64,000 bases of DNA from Kibdelosporangium philippinense (GTDB lineage Bacteria; Actinomycetota; Actinomycetes; Mycobacteriales; Pseudonocardiaceae), in contig NZ_JAJVCN010000004.1 of the NCBI RefSeq assembly GCF_021390435.2, positions 662,501 to 726,500 on the forward strand, written 5' to 3'. A program made the translations under genes and the position numbers. The stretch's first letter is position 1. Each line of letters begins with the position of its first letter. Shown here one piece after another: positions 36,052 to 44,805 of this stretch. The notes under the pieces are model-generated. The model made no database searches. It was given only the letters and a program-made list of their open reading frames with translations, and had not been told where the DNA came from.

Positions 36052-37161
36052 TTGTTGTTGTGCCGTCATCCGATCGTCGGCGATGTGGTGCTGACGGTCG
36101 CCGTTACGGGGGCAGCCATACAGGTCGCCGATCCAATTGGCCGTGCCCCCGCAGCCGTGGGCTATGGACTTGCCGCATTCACCGGGCTGCCGCTGTTGGT
36201 ACGAAGGCGCTTTCCCGCTGTGGTCCTGGTTCTGACCGTGCTCGCGTTGAGCGCGTTCTTTGTGCTCCGGTTCCAGACTTCGGTCGGTTTCTTCGGTCCT
36301 CTTGTTGCCGCGTATACGGTTGCGGTCGATTACACGTTGCCTGTCTCGGCCGGGATGGTCGCGGTGTCGCTCGTGATCACCAAACTGAGTGTGGTGCTGG
36401 GGCATGTAGAGGGTTGGCTTGATGGACTTCCGCACCTGCTCACGCAAGGGATTCTTGCGGTCGCGATCGGACATGCGGTTCGGTCGCGTCGGCACAGCGC
36501 ATCTCGTGCCAAGCGCGCGGTTACCGAGGAGCGTGCGTGGGTTGCCCGTGAATTGCACGATGTTGTCGGCCATCACATCGCGGTGGTCTCGGTACACGCG
36601 AACCTCGCGCAACGCTTGCTGGAGTCCGACTCGGGCGCGTCGAGCAGGGCGTTGCACGCGATCAGCTCCACCAGCAACGAATCGCTCGACGAGTTGCGAC
36701 GTCTGCTGCACGCGCTTCGCTCGAATGACGAACTCGTCGGTCCAGCCAGTGTTTCGACCGGATTGCTCACATCGACCGTTGTCGACCGGCTCGTGCGGCG
36801 GATAAAGGCCGCAGGTGTGCCTGTGAATGTGCGAGTGGTCGGCACACCTCGTGCGTTGCCGCCAGCGCTTGAACTGTGTGCCTACCGGGTGATCCAGGAA
36901 TCGCTGACGAACGTCGTCAAACACGCGGAACAGGCCACAGTGGATGTTTGTCTCGACTATCAGGACGACTTTTTCGCGGCCAGTGTGGCGAACACAGGCC
37001 TGCCGTCCTCCGCAGACCCGCGTACCGGCCGCGGTCTGGCAGGGATGCGAGAGCGGGCAAACCAGTGCGGTGGCGTCGTGCGCTGTGAACCGTTGGCAAG
37101 CGGGGGTTTCCGCGTGGACCTACGCCTGCCGCTGATGCCGGAGGCGATGAGATCCCCGTGA
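36052..37161 (+). CDS. Sensor histidine kinase (NarL/DesK class)
   Basis: A 369-residue membrane kinase. About four or five hydrophobic helices span residues 10-145. The HisKA_3 dimerisation domain has WVARELHDVVGHHIAVVSVH, with phospho-acceptor His169. The HATPase domain has ALELCAYRVIQESLTNVVKH (N box), and a GRGLAGMRERANQCGG G box. No large extracellular sensor is seen, so it may sense membrane stress or a small ligand. TTG 36052 follows a GGGGAGGTGAGGGG site. Its stop overlaps the regulator start. Confidence 0.88.
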   Translation: MLLCRHPIVGDVVLTVAVTGAAIQVADPIGRAPAAVGYGLAAFTGLPLLVRRRFPAVVLVLTVLALSAFFVLRFQTSVGFFGPLVAAYTVAVDYTLPVSAGMVAVSLVITKLSVVLGHVEGWLDGLPHLLTQGILAVAIGHAVRSRRHSASRAKRAVTEERAWVARELHDVVGHHIAVVSVHANLAQRLLESDSGASSRALHAISSTSNESLDELRRLLHALRSNDELVGPASVSTGLLTSTVVDRLVRRIKAAGVPVNVRVVGTPRALPPALELCAYRVIQESLTNVVKHAEQATVDVCLDYQDDFFAASVANTGLPSSADPRTGRGLAGMRERANQCGGVVRCEPLASGGFRVDLRLPLMPEAMRSP

Positions 37162-37853
37162 TCAGCGTGTTGGTCGTCGACGACGAGGACCTGCTTCGGT
37201 CTGGCTTCGCGGCGCTCGTGGACACAAGCGCGGACGCGTACGTGGTCGGCGAGGCACGAAACGGCAAGGAAGCCGTGGCCATGGCGGAACAACTGACCCC
37301 GGACGTCGTGCTCATGGACATCAGGATGCCAGCGCTTGACGGAGTCGAAGCCACTGCGGAAATCCTGTCACAGTCCGGTGTGGACAAACCAGCGATCCTG
37401 ATGCTGACGGTGCTGGATGTCGACCAGTATGTCTACGCCGCACTTCGCGCTGGAGCGGCGGGATTCCTGCTGAAGGATACCTCTGTCGACATGTTGCACA
37501 ATGGTATTCGTGTTGTCGCGAAAGGCGAACGGCTGTTCGCGGAGACCGTCACACGACGACTCGTTGAGGCCTATACCCGGCGTGGAATCCATTCGACCGG
37601 ATTCGCCGGGCGCCTGGACGTGCTGACCGAGCGAGAGCTCGAAGTGGTCCGGTTGGCCGGTATGGGCATGACCAATGGGGATATCGCGGCGAAACTGTTC
37701 ATCGGTGCGGCCACCGTCAAGACACATCTCAACCGCGCCATGGCGAAGCTGCATATTTCCAGCAGGGCGCAGATTGTTGTGTTCGCCTACGAAAGCGGAC
37801 TTGTCGTCCCTGGCCAGATGGAGCTGAACGCGCTCGTTCGCGACGACGGGTAA
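37158..37853 (+). CDS. LuxR/NarL-family response regulator
   Basis: A 231-residue two-domain regulator. The receiver has VVDDEDLLRSGF (acid pair), VVLMDIRMPALDG (phospho-acceptor Asp54) and FLLKDTSVD (Lys). The C-terminal helix-turn-helix reads LTERELEVVRLAGMGMTNGDIAAKL. The GTG start at 37158 overlaps the kinase stop, so the two form a coupled pair. Targets are unknown; the adjacent divergent operon is the nearest candidate. Confidence 0.9.
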   Translation: MISVLVVDDEDLLRSGFAALVDTSADAYVVGEARNGKEAVAMAEQLTPDVVLMDIRMPALDGVEATAEILSQSGVDKPAILMLTVLDVDQYVYAALRAGAAGFLLKDTSVDMLHNGIRVVAKGERLFAETVTRRLVEAYTRRGIHSTGFAGRLDVLTERELEVVRLAGMGMTNGDIAAKLFIGAATVKTHLNRAMAKLHISSRAQIVVFAYESGLVVPGQMELNALVRDDG

Positions 37854-38091
37854 GCGGTACCGCCAAAGTTTACCTCGGCTACGACGTCGGTCTGTCGATC
37901 CTCGGCGCCGGACGCGTCCATACTGATCTCGGCCCGCCTGGCCACATCGTTTACCGGTTGATGTCGATGGAATGCCTCGCCTGTCCACAGTGGAAGGTAG
38001 TCCGCGCTGGCGACGGGAATGGCGCCTCACGAAGTCGATCGAACCGAATTGGCCGTTCACTGAGATGACACAACCAAGGAGTGGGAACACT

Positions 38092-38457
38092 ATGAAAATG
38101 AAGATCCTTGCTGGTGTGACCACCGCGTTGGCGGCGATCGCGATCCCGGCTGCGAGCAGCGCCTCGGCAGAGCCGGCAACGGCAGGAACTCAGGTTGCCG
38201 ACAACACCACACTCGCCTGCGGTGCGAATGTGACGTCATGGGGCAACGGCTGGAGACTCACCTGGCACAACTGCTGGGGCGACAACCTCTACCCGGTGGC
38301 GCCGGTCCTCTCCAACGGGAAGGGAAACACTTACACCTGGCTCCATCAGTGCAAAGCGTCTCCTGCGGGCAGCATCGTGCACTGGGACACGCCCCGTAAA
38401 GAAATCACACCAGAGCCAGCCAGCTTCGTCACCATAACCGGCTGCTCCTTCCCCTAA
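38092..38457 (+). CDS. Small secreted protein, unknown function
   Basis: A 121-residue protein with a signal peptide (MKMKILAGVTTALAAIAIPA to SSASA). The mature domain is Trp-rich with four Cys (LACGANV, WHNCWGDN, HQCKAS, TGCSFP), suggesting two disulfides. AAGGAG lies about 10 nt upstream of ATG 38092. I do not recognise the family. A strong terminator follows 15 bp after the stop. Confidence 0.7.
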   Translation: MKMKILAGVTTALAAIAIPAASSASAEPATAGTQVADNTTLACGANVTSWGNGWRLTWHNCWGDNLYPVAPVLSNGKGNTYTWLHQCKASPAGSIVHWDTPRKEITPEPASFVTITGCSFP

Positions 38458-38471
38458 TCGTCAGTAATCAA

Positions 38472-38505
38472 GGGTGTGTCTGGCGGGCGTCCGCCAGACA
38501 CACCC
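38472..38505 (+). terminator. Hairpin terminator
   Basis: A 15-bp perfect stem (GGGTGTGTCTGGCGG with its complement) around a GCGT loop, 14 bp after the secreted protein gene. No U tract, as usual in high-GC actinobacteria. Confidence 0.75.
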
Positions 38506-38644
38506 GATCAGACGCAGATCTTCCTGGGCGCCAAGAGCATTGCGCGGACAGCGACAACGGAGCATGACCGTCGTCCGGGCCCTGGCGACGTAGCCGGCCA
38601 AACGAGTCTGCCGTCATTCCACGAACCAATGGAGGAAACCAACC

Positions 38645-39238
38645 ATGCGAAACAGATTTCTCGCCAGCGCCGGAGCTCCCGTGGCGCTCACCGTCGCCGT
38701 GCTGGCACTGCTGTTCTCGATGAGCGGGGTCACCAGCGCTGAACCAGGCGTGCCGGGCCCCAGCGCGAGCCCGCCGGTCGGCACGTCAGACCCAAGAGTG
38801 AACAGACCGGATTGTGACTCAAGGATGCATCCGTCCTGGCGCCATTGGGAATTTGAGGCAGCCGACAGCGGCCTCGTCATGGACGTGAAAAACGCGGTCC
38901 GGGATGTCATCGTCTGGCGTGACACCAACGGGACAAATCAAACGTGGGTGGTGGAGCCTGCCGCCGAAGGTGGTTCGTACCTGCATCCGTGCTACGACCG
39001 AACGAAGTGCCTCGACGTGCCAAATGGCCAGTACGTGAACAACACCCCGCTGATCGTCTTCGCCTGTAACGGGGCGCATAACCAGCGATTCGGGTTTGCC
39101 GGTTCATGGATCGTGCCATTCCACAGTCCGACCAGTAAGTGTCTCAATGTCGACCATGGCATCGTTGAAGGACGACGGGTCATCCTGTGGAACTGTGATG
39201 GCGCCATCAACAGCCAGTGGCAGTTCCACCCAATGTAA
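38645..39238 (+). CDS. Secreted ricin-type beta-trefoil lectin-like protein
   Basis: A 197-residue protein. A signal peptide (MRNRFLASAGAPVALTVAVL to TSA) and a Pro/Ser linker are followed by a beta-trefoil domain with repeats SGLVMDVKNA, KCLDVPNGQYVNNTPLIVFACNGAHNQRF (quoted in part: KCLDVPNG, NQRFGF) and KCLNVDHGIVEG with a closing INSQWQFHPM, the QxW motif of RICIN domains. It probably binds polysaccharide outside the cell. GGAGG lies about 10 nt before ATG 38645. Confidence 0.8.
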   Translation: MRNRFLASAGAPVALTVAVLALLFSMSGVTSAEPGVPGPSASPPVGTSDPRVNRPDCDSRMHPSWRHWEFEAADSGLVMDVKNAVRDVIVWRDTNGTNQTWVVEPAAEGGSYLHPCYDRTKCLDVPNGQYVNNTPLIVFACNGAHNQRFGFAGSWIVPFHSPTSKCLNVDHGIVEGRRVILWNCDGAINSQWQFHPM

Positions 39239-39321
39239 GCACTGATCCGAAAATCGATGGTGAGTGGGCAGGCCGAAGGCACCCGGCGTAGCGCAGCGGA
39301 GCCGGGTTGGTAGTTGGGTTG

Positions 39322-40590
39322 TCAGGCCGCGGGTTCGAGGGTGACGCGATAGCCCAGAGCGGCCAGTTGGCTGATGTGGTTGCGGACCTTGCGTTGAGTG
39401 TTGGTGTGCTGGACGAAGTAGTCGGCGCCGAGGTCACGGAACCGGGCGTTGGGGTCGGATAACAGGTGCCACATGATCACGAGAATGGAACGGCCGACCG
39501 CGACGATGGCCTTCTTGGCGCCACTGCGGCGAGCGATGCGCCGGTAGCGTTCGCCGAGAAAAGTGTTGGTCCTGCTGGCGGACACTGCGGCCTCGCCCAG
39601 GATTCGGGCCAGGTAAGGGTTGCCGTGCCCGGTGGCAGCTTTGCCTTTCTTCTTGCCGGCCGACTCCGACACCCCGGGAGCGAACTTGGCCCAGGAACAC
39701 AGGTGGCCCGGAGTTGGGAAGCGTGCCATGTCCAGCCCGATCTCGGCGATGGCTACCTGGGCGGCGGTGCGCCCGACGCCGGTGATCTCATCAAGCTGGT
39801 CGACCGCTGTGGCGAAAGGGGCGATCAACTCCTCGATCGCGGCATCCACTCGGGCGACGTCAGCGATCCCGGCATCCACCCGGGCCAGCATGGTCGACAA
39901 CAGGAACGCGTGATGATCGGTGAAAAACCCGGTGAACGCCTCTTCCAGCCTGCCGATCTTGCGCCGCATCGAGGTGCGGGCCAGCTGCGCGAGTACCTTC
40001 GGGTCCCGCTGCCCGGCGACCAGCGCGGCCAGCATGGCCCGGCCGGACACCCCGAAGATGTCCGAGACCACCACCGAGAGCTTGATCTGGGCATCTTCCA
40101 GGAGCTTTTCCACCCGCTGCTTCTCCGCGGTGCAGACCTCGACCAGGTCACGCCGATACCGGGTCAGATCCCGTAGCCGGCGGATCGGTGACGGCGGGAC
40201 AAAACTGGGCCGGATCATCTGCCGTTCGGCGACCTTGCACAACCACACCGCGTCCAATCGATCCGTCTTCGGCCGGCCGGGCAGATGCTTGACATCGCGG
40301 GCGTTGACCAGCCAGGTCTCGAACCCGTGCGCCTCCAACAGGTAGAACACCGGCTTCCAATAGTCCGATGTGGACTCCATGACCACCCGGGTCACGCCCA
40401 GCCCGGCCAGCCGATCAGCCAGCACCAGCAACGACCGGGTCATCGTCGAGTACGGCCGGACCTCCTGCAGCCGCTTACCCGGACGCGCCTCATCGGGCAC
40501 CCGGACACAACACATCACCTCGGCCTTACCGATATCCAACGCGGCCACCCGCGCGATGATCTCCTCGTTGTCCTGTGTCTGCTCCAACAT
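39322..40590 (-). CDS. IS110-family DEDD transposase
   Basis: A 422-residue recombinase. The N-terminal RuvC-like DEDD domain has VAALDIGKAEVMCCVR (Asp), VVMESTSDYWKPVFYLLEA (Glu) and KTDRLDAVWLCKVAE (Asp pair). The C-terminal transposase_20 domain has LDEITGVGRTAAQVAIAEIG (a helix-hairpin-helix) and the conserved Ser region SESAGKKKGKAATGHGN. Full length and intact. Confidence 0.93.
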   Translation of the reverse strand: MLEQTQDNEEIIARVAALDIGKAEVMCCVRVPDEARPGKRLQEVRPYSTMTRSLLVLADRLAGLGVTRVVMESTSDYWKPVFYLLEAHGFETWLVNARDVKHLPGRPKTDRLDAVWLCKVAERQMIRPSFVPPSPIRRLRDLTRYRRDLVEVCTAEKQRVEKLLEDAQIKLSVVVSDIFGVSGRAMLAALVAGQRDPKVLAQLARTSMRRKIGRLEEAFTGFFTDHHAFLLSTMLARVDAGIADVARVDAAIEELIAPFATAVDQLDEITGVGRTAAQVAIAEIGLDMARFPTPGHLCSWAKFAPGVSESAGKKKGKAATGHGNPYLARILGEAAVSASRTNTFLGERYRRIARRSGAKKAIVAVGRSILVIMWHLLSDPNARFRDLGADYFVQHTNTQRKVRNHISQLAALGYRVTLEPAA

Positions 40591-40808
40591 CGGCCTCTCC
40601 CCGAGCGTCCGGCGGGGCGGCTACCCGCGGGAGCCCAGGCAACAACGAATCTGATCCGCGTGCTCGAAGCAACAATCAAGGGCCCACCAAGGGCTCCCAG
40701 CGTCCGACTAACGCACGGCCTTCACAGACCATAGAGACAACGACGTCAGCGGGCAGCCAACACCGATTTTCACCCCTCAACGGGCGTCTTCACCAGAGGA
40801 CAGACTGA
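40591..40808 (-). ncRNA. Candidate IS110 bridge-RNA region
   Basis: About 218 bp of structured noncoding DNA upstream of the transposase start. IS110-group elements encode a guide (bridge) RNA in the left-end noncoding region before the recombinase gene. GC-rich pairings are visible (for example CCGGCGGGGCGG with flanking complements near 40608-40650), but the target and donor loops were not identified. Confidence 0.35.
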
Positions 40809-41987
40809 CTAACGCAGGGACTCCACGATCGCGGAGACGATGGGCGAGCGGTGGTACGCCTGACTGACCTTGACCAGCCAGGCTGTTTCCGCGTCGAAGT
40901 CCTGTGCCCAGCGCAGTTGTGGCGGTCGGTGGTCCGGGGGTGCGGCGGCCTTGCTGTTGGTGTGTGCGGACACCGCTGCCGCGATGACGGCGGCCTCAGC
41001 GACGGCCTGCGCGTCATCCTCGGTCAGGCCCGACCGCATGGCCCGCTGCTTGGCCAGATGGATGGTGTTCTCGTCCAGATGGTCGCGCAGCGGGCCTACC
41101 AGTGCGTCGCGGATGCCGATAACTCGTTGGCGTAGCCGGGAATTCCGGCTTCGCAAGGCCGCGCCTGGCATGGCCGCCCGGGCCGGGGTGAGTGCCTCCC
41201 ACAGCGGCGTCAGCTGGTGATAGGCACGAAGCCGGTGCCAGTACCTGGCCACGCGTGGTCCCCATGACGGGATCGTCATACCTGTCACCAGGAAGCACAC
41301 TCCCGGCGCGGAGAACAGGAACTGGATGCCATGCACCCCGTTCTCCTCGTAGGGCAAAGTGTAGCCCATGCTGACGATCGCTTGGTAAATCACCTTGTGG
41401 ATCAGCATGAGCAGCCAGATAAGGCAGCCAAGACCCATGAAGCGAACGCCGACCCGCAGGAAGGTGCGCTCAATGGCCATGCTTCGCCAACGGACGAGCA
41501 TGATGTCGACAAGGACGATGATGTTGTGGGTTTCCCAGATCAGGTCGTAGACGAGCACGCCTGGATCGTGCGTGCCGCTCGGCCCGACAATGGGCAGTCC
41601 GATACGCAGCGGACCGATCACGTACCCGATCAGCAGCAATGGCAGTGCCACCGCGAACAGCCCATGACCGAAGCGCAGGCGTTTGCGCATACGGCCGATG
41701 GGTGTGGACACACGGATGACGAACAGGTGGGCGTAGCAGGACATGGCCATCCACGCGATGTGCTGGATGACCTGAGGCAGGCTGGGAATTCGCCCGAGCA
41801 GGTCGTAGGCCAACCAGTAGAACGGCGCCCAGCCAAGCAGATAGACCACGAACAGGTTCACCATCGCCAGCGACAGCGCCCTGCCCGCGGGAACCTTGTG
41901 ATCCTCACGCCAGGTCGTGGCTCGATAGGCGACCGCGATGGCGATGGTCACCAGCGCGACGAGATGGACAATGCTGGCCAGGGGCAT
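40809..41987 (-). CDS. MAB_1171c-family putative membrane transporter
   Basis: A 392-residue protein with about seven hydrophobic helices in the first 250 residues (starting SIVHLVALVTIAIAVAYRAT) and a cytoplasmic C-terminal part with WHRLRAYHQLTPLWEALTPA, the hallmark of the DUF6545/MAB_1171c family. These are repeatedly found next to an XRE regulator and an ImmA/IrrE-like metallopeptidase, as here. Function is not known. Confidence 0.8.
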   Translation of the reverse strand: MPLASIVHLVALVTIAIAVAYRATTWREDHKVPAGRALSLAMVNLFVVYLLGWAPFYWLAYDLLGRIPSLPQVIQHIAWMAMSCYAHLFVIRVSTPIGRMRKRLRFGHGLFAVALPLLLIGYVIGPLRIGLPIVGPSGTHDPGVLVYDLIWETHNIIVLVDIMLVRWRSMAIERTFLRVGVRFMGLGCLIWLLMLIHKVIYQAIVSMGYTLPYEENGVHGIQFLFSAPGVCFLVTGMTIPSWGPRVARYWHRLRAYHQLTPLWEALTPARAAMPGAALRSRNSRLRQRVIGIRDALVGPLRDHLDENTIHLAKQRAMRSGLTEDDAQAVAEAAVIAAAVSAHTNSKAAAPPDHRPPQLRWAQDFDAETAWLVKVSQAYHRSPIVSAIVESLR

Positions 41988-41991
41988 TCGG

Positions 41992-42507
41992 TTACGGTTC
42001 CAGCGCCTGGCTCAGCCGGTCGCTCATCTCGGTGAGTTCCCCGTGCGTGCGGCGTGGCCGTGTGTCGATCTTCTCCGAGATCAGATAAGCCATGGTCTCC
42101 GCTTCGGCCTCGTGCTGGTCGGAGAAACCCGCGTGCTGCCGGGCCAGCATGATCTTGAGGGTTGCGTCGCTCAGATCGGGGAAGATGGTGGCCAGCGCCT
42201 GCTCGACGGGCTCGGATCCCGGGTGCTCGCAGAGAATATGTCCCAGTTCGTGCAACACGATGTGGTCTTGGTGGACAGGCGTGGTCTCACGCTCGTAACA
42301 GATGTAGTCCACGCCGGCTCCAGCCATCCACAGCCCGCATGCGCCCGAAGCCGACATAGGTACCGCCATCAGCACGATCGGCCTGCCCCGCCGTTCGCCG
42401 ACCGAGTGGCATAACTCTTGTACGTCGCGAGTTTCCGGGAGCGCCAGTTGGCTCACCACGCGCCGGCACCGCCGTTCGACCTGGCGGAGCCCGCGGTGCC
42501 ACCTCAA
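41992..42507 (-). CDS. ImmA/IrrE-type zinc metallopeptidase
   Basis: A 171-residue protein with the zinc motif IVLHELGHILCEHP in the middle and an acidic HEAEAETMAYLISEK helix that would supply the third ligand. ImmA/IrrE peptidases cleave their partner repressors in phage and stress responses; here the partner would be the XRE regulator encoded upstream. The TTG start at 42507 overlaps the upstream stop by 4 bp. Confidence 0.82.
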   Translation of the reverse strand: MRWHRGLRQVERRCRRVVSQLALPETRDVQELCHSVGERRGRPIVLMAVPMSASGACGLWMAGAGVDYICYERETTPVHQDHIVLHELGHILCEHPGSEPVEQALATIFPDLSDATLKIMLARQHAGFSDQHEAEAETMAYLISEKIDTRPRRTHGELTEMSDRLSQALEP

Positions 42508-42929
42508 CTTCGGCGCCTCCCAGCATGGTCAGAGTCGAGCCCTTCCAGCTTGCGAAGCTGCTCGGTCATGGCCGTGACGGTCTCAAGGCTGCCATCGGAC
42601 AGACCGACCATTCTAGCGGCCACCCGAGCGATGCCGGCGTCACGCAGCAACGCGGCCAAGGCGATCTGAGCACTGACCGGTTCGGAGAGCTCGTCGTCGA
42701 GGAAGTAGGCGGCCGAGACACCGAAAAACTTCCCCAGTTTCTCCAGGGTGTCCTTGGTCGGATTGACGTTCTTGCCCGAACGCAGTGCGGAGAGCAGTCC
42801 AGTGGACAGGCCGGTCGCTTGTGCCACCTCGGGATGCGTGAAAGGTTTGCGATTACGCGGATGTACTTCCCTGAACAGGTAGTCCACCTTCTCGGCCAGG
42901 GTTTGCGGGCCCGGCTGCTTCTTGGTCAC
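42504..42929 (-). CDS. XRE-family transcriptional regulator
   Basis: A 141-residue protein. A helix-turn-helix HPEVAQATGLSTGLLSALRSGKN at residues about 32-54 is followed by PTKDTLEKLGKFFGVSAAYFLDD, a classic XRE layout, and a Leu/Ala-rich C-terminal helix bundle. It heads a coupled operon with the metallopeptidase and the membrane protein. Divergent from the SARP gene across 314 bp, in which I see no further gene. Confidence 0.88.
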   Translation of the reverse strand: MTKKQPGPQTLAEKVDYLFREVHPRNRKPFTHPEVAQATGLSTGLLSALRSGKNVNPTKDTLEKLGKFFGVSAAYFLDDELSEPVSAQIALAALLRDAGIARVAARMVGLSDGSLETVTAMTEQLRKLEGLDSDHAGRRRS

Positions 42930-43243
42930 GGACTACCTCCCACCACCATGCGGATCAGTAAACTGATCGCTTCATGCAAGGTTATCACCAGCGAGTGGTG
43001 ACGCGTCGCCAATGACCGCAATGCCGGGCCAGGCAATCGTCGGCCAGCGTGCGTCCTCGCCGACGAAAGCGTCAATGCCAGACCGTCCCGTGACACCTGA
43101 GTCACGCCATGGCTCGGCCTTGTGGCCCTGAACAGGCAGGTGCTTTTCGAATGGTCGCGGAAACCACTGTCAAACGCCACTTGGCTGTTTCAGCGTGGCG
43201 TGAAATGGTTGTGTACCAGGTGTTCTGTGGAACCATCTGTGAC

Positions 43244-43981
43244 ATGGCGGGAAGTCGCGCGGCTGACGTGGAATTCCGGGTACTCGGGTCCGTCCAGGTC
43301 CTGTACGGCAACCGGCCGCTGCCGCTTCCGGCAGGCCGGGTCCGGGCACTGTTGGCAGTACTCTTGTTGCGGGCCAACCAGGTGGTGACGGTGGGGGAAC
43401 TGGCCGACTGCCTGTGGGAGGGAATACGGCCGGTCCATCAGCGTGGGGCCGTCCAGACACATGCTGGCCGTCTTCGCCGGGTGCTTGGCGAGGGGCTCGT
43501 GCACACCACTTCGACGGGATACGTGATCCACGTTCAGCCGGACCAGTTGGACCTGACGCGTTTCCGACGGCTGACCGAGCAAGCAGACCGTGTGGCCGAT
43601 TGTGCTTCGAAGGTCGTACTTCTTGAACAAGCGCTAGCGCTGTGGCGGGACGAACCCCTGGCTGACGTTCGCTTGCTCAGGGACGCGTTTCCTCAGTTGG
43701 TCGAGGAGCGTTTGCACGCCGTGGAACGACTGATGGACGCCCGCATGCGCCTCGGGCAGCACGCTCGTGTGGTCGCGCAGTTGACATCGCTCAGCCGGGA
43801 TCATCCACTGCGGGAACGGTTCTGGGCTCAGCTGATGCTGGCGCTGTACCGTTGCGACCGTCAGGCGGATGCTTTACAGGCTTACCAGACTATTTCTCGC
43901 CGTTTGGCCGACGAACTCGGCCTTGACCCTGGTGACGAGCTGCAGGCGTTGCACCATTCGATTCTTTGCCGATCGGTCTGA
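43244..43981 (+). CDS. SARP-family transcriptional regulator
   Basis: A 245-residue protein. The N-terminal OmpR-type winged helix has EFRVLGSVQVLYGNRPLPLP and LAVLLLRANQVVTVGELADCLW; the bacterial transcriptional activation domain follows, with TRFRRLTEQADRV, LALWRDEPLADV and ADALQAYQTISRRLADELGLDPG. The length is that of a minimal SARP, which usually activates antibiotic clusters; none is recognisable here. The start is uncertain: ATG 43244 has a weak ribosome site. Confidence 0.88.
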   Translation: MAGSRAADVEFRVLGSVQVLYGNRPLPLPAGRVRALLAVLLLRANQVVTVGELADCLWEGIRPVHQRGAVQTHAGRLRRVLGEGLVHTTSTGYVIHVQPDQLDLTRFRRLTEQADRVADCASKVVLLEQALALWRDEPLADVRLLRDAFPQLVEERLHAVERLMDARMRLGQHARVVAQLTSLSRDHPLRERFWAQLMLALYRCDRQADALQAYQTISRRLADELGLDPGDELQALHHSILCRSV

Positions 43982-43982
43982 C

Positions 43983-44014
43983 AACCGGCCACGGGAGCTT
44001 TCCCGTGGCCGGTT
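43983..44014. terminator. Bidirectional hairpin terminator
   Basis: A 14-bp perfect stem AACCGGCCACGGGA with its complement around a GCTT loop, between the convergent SARP and DUF6355 genes, directly after the SARP stop. Confidence 0.8.
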
Positions 44015-44020
44015 CCTATG

Positions 44021-44305
44021 TCAGCAGCCTACTTTCGCGAAGTGTGCGAAGCTGACAACGTTCGACGGGCCGAGATACTTGTCCTGCCACGGGGCGGAAC
44101 AGTATGTCCATTCGTCTCTGTCGTTCCAGTTGTCGACCTTGATGGTCACCCAGTTGTCGCCGCAGTGGTTGTAGTAGGCGTTGATATCCTTGTAGAAGCC
44201 GCACGGTGCATCATCGGCGTTGGCAGTTGACGCCGTGACAGCGAATGGCGCGATCGTGGTAGCCAGTACAACGGCCGCAGCCGCCCACTTCCTGCCGAGT
44301 TTCAT
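44021..44305 (-). CDS. Secreted DUF6355-type protein
   Basis: A 94-residue protein with a signal peptide (MKLGRKWAAAAVVLATTIAP to TANA) and a mature part PCGFYKDINAYYNHCGDNWV ending YLGPSNVVSFAHFAKVGC. The CGFY...YNHC...C pattern matches DUF6355, annotated as natural-product-biosynthesis associated in actinobacteria though its role is unproven. Four Cys suggest two disulfides. Confidence 0.72.
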   Translation of the reverse strand: MKLGRKWAAAAVVLATTIAPFAVTASTANADDAPCGFYKDINAYYNHCGDNWVTIKVDNWNDRDEWTYCSAPWQDKYLGPSNVVSFAHFAKVGC

Positions 44306-44456
44306 CAGGACTCCGTAATCTCAACGAACTTCGGGACTGTCCCAGCAGACCACGGGCCGTCTTCATTCCACTGTCATCCGGCCGTCACCCGCTGGCCAAG
44401 GCGCGGAGGTCGGCTTCTACGATGGTCGGCAGACCATCGGCGAAATGGGGGATGAG

Positions 44457-44800
44457 ATGGCAGACCACTACGAGGACGTCAGTATGGCGGTCAGGTTCGA
44501 GCGGCCGTTCCAGCTCTGGTACTACAATGTCTCGCATCAGGTGTTGTTGTTGCGCAGCAACATGAGTGTCGACAGGTCAACCAGGATCGACGTGATGTTC
44601 CGTGGCGTGACGGAGATGCGGCTGCCTGCCAGACTGCTACGTGTTCTCACTGGAAGCGGACGACTTCAAAGGCGGCTACGCGGTCGCGTGGAACATGTAC
44701 TTCGCTGAGGACAAGGGCATCTACGACGAGGCATCGCTGCTCGACACCGGCGTCGCCATACCGGAGGGCGCCGCCATCCGGGTCGGGCAATACCTCTGAC
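44457..44800 (+). pseudogene. Unknown protein gene with a 4-bp duplication frameshift
   Basis: From ATG 44457 the frame reads ADHYEDVSMAVRFERPFQLW up to MRLP, then goes out of phase at CTGCCTGC (44622-44629). Deleting one CTGC unit restores LPDCYVFSLEADDFKGGYAV through VAIPEGAAIRVGQYL and a stop at 44800, giving a ~113-residue soluble beta-rich protein. Family not recognised. Confidence 0.6.
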
Positions 44801-44805
44801 TGAAC

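Larger units (their letters stand above)
39240..40808 (-). mobile_element. IS110-family element (ends not resolved)
   Basis: Defined by the DEDD transposase at 39322-40590 with about 82 bp after it and about 218 bp before it. IS110 elements have no conventional inverted repeats, so the exact ends cannot be fixed by eye; the outer coordinates given are the gene-free limits. Confidence 0.6.
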
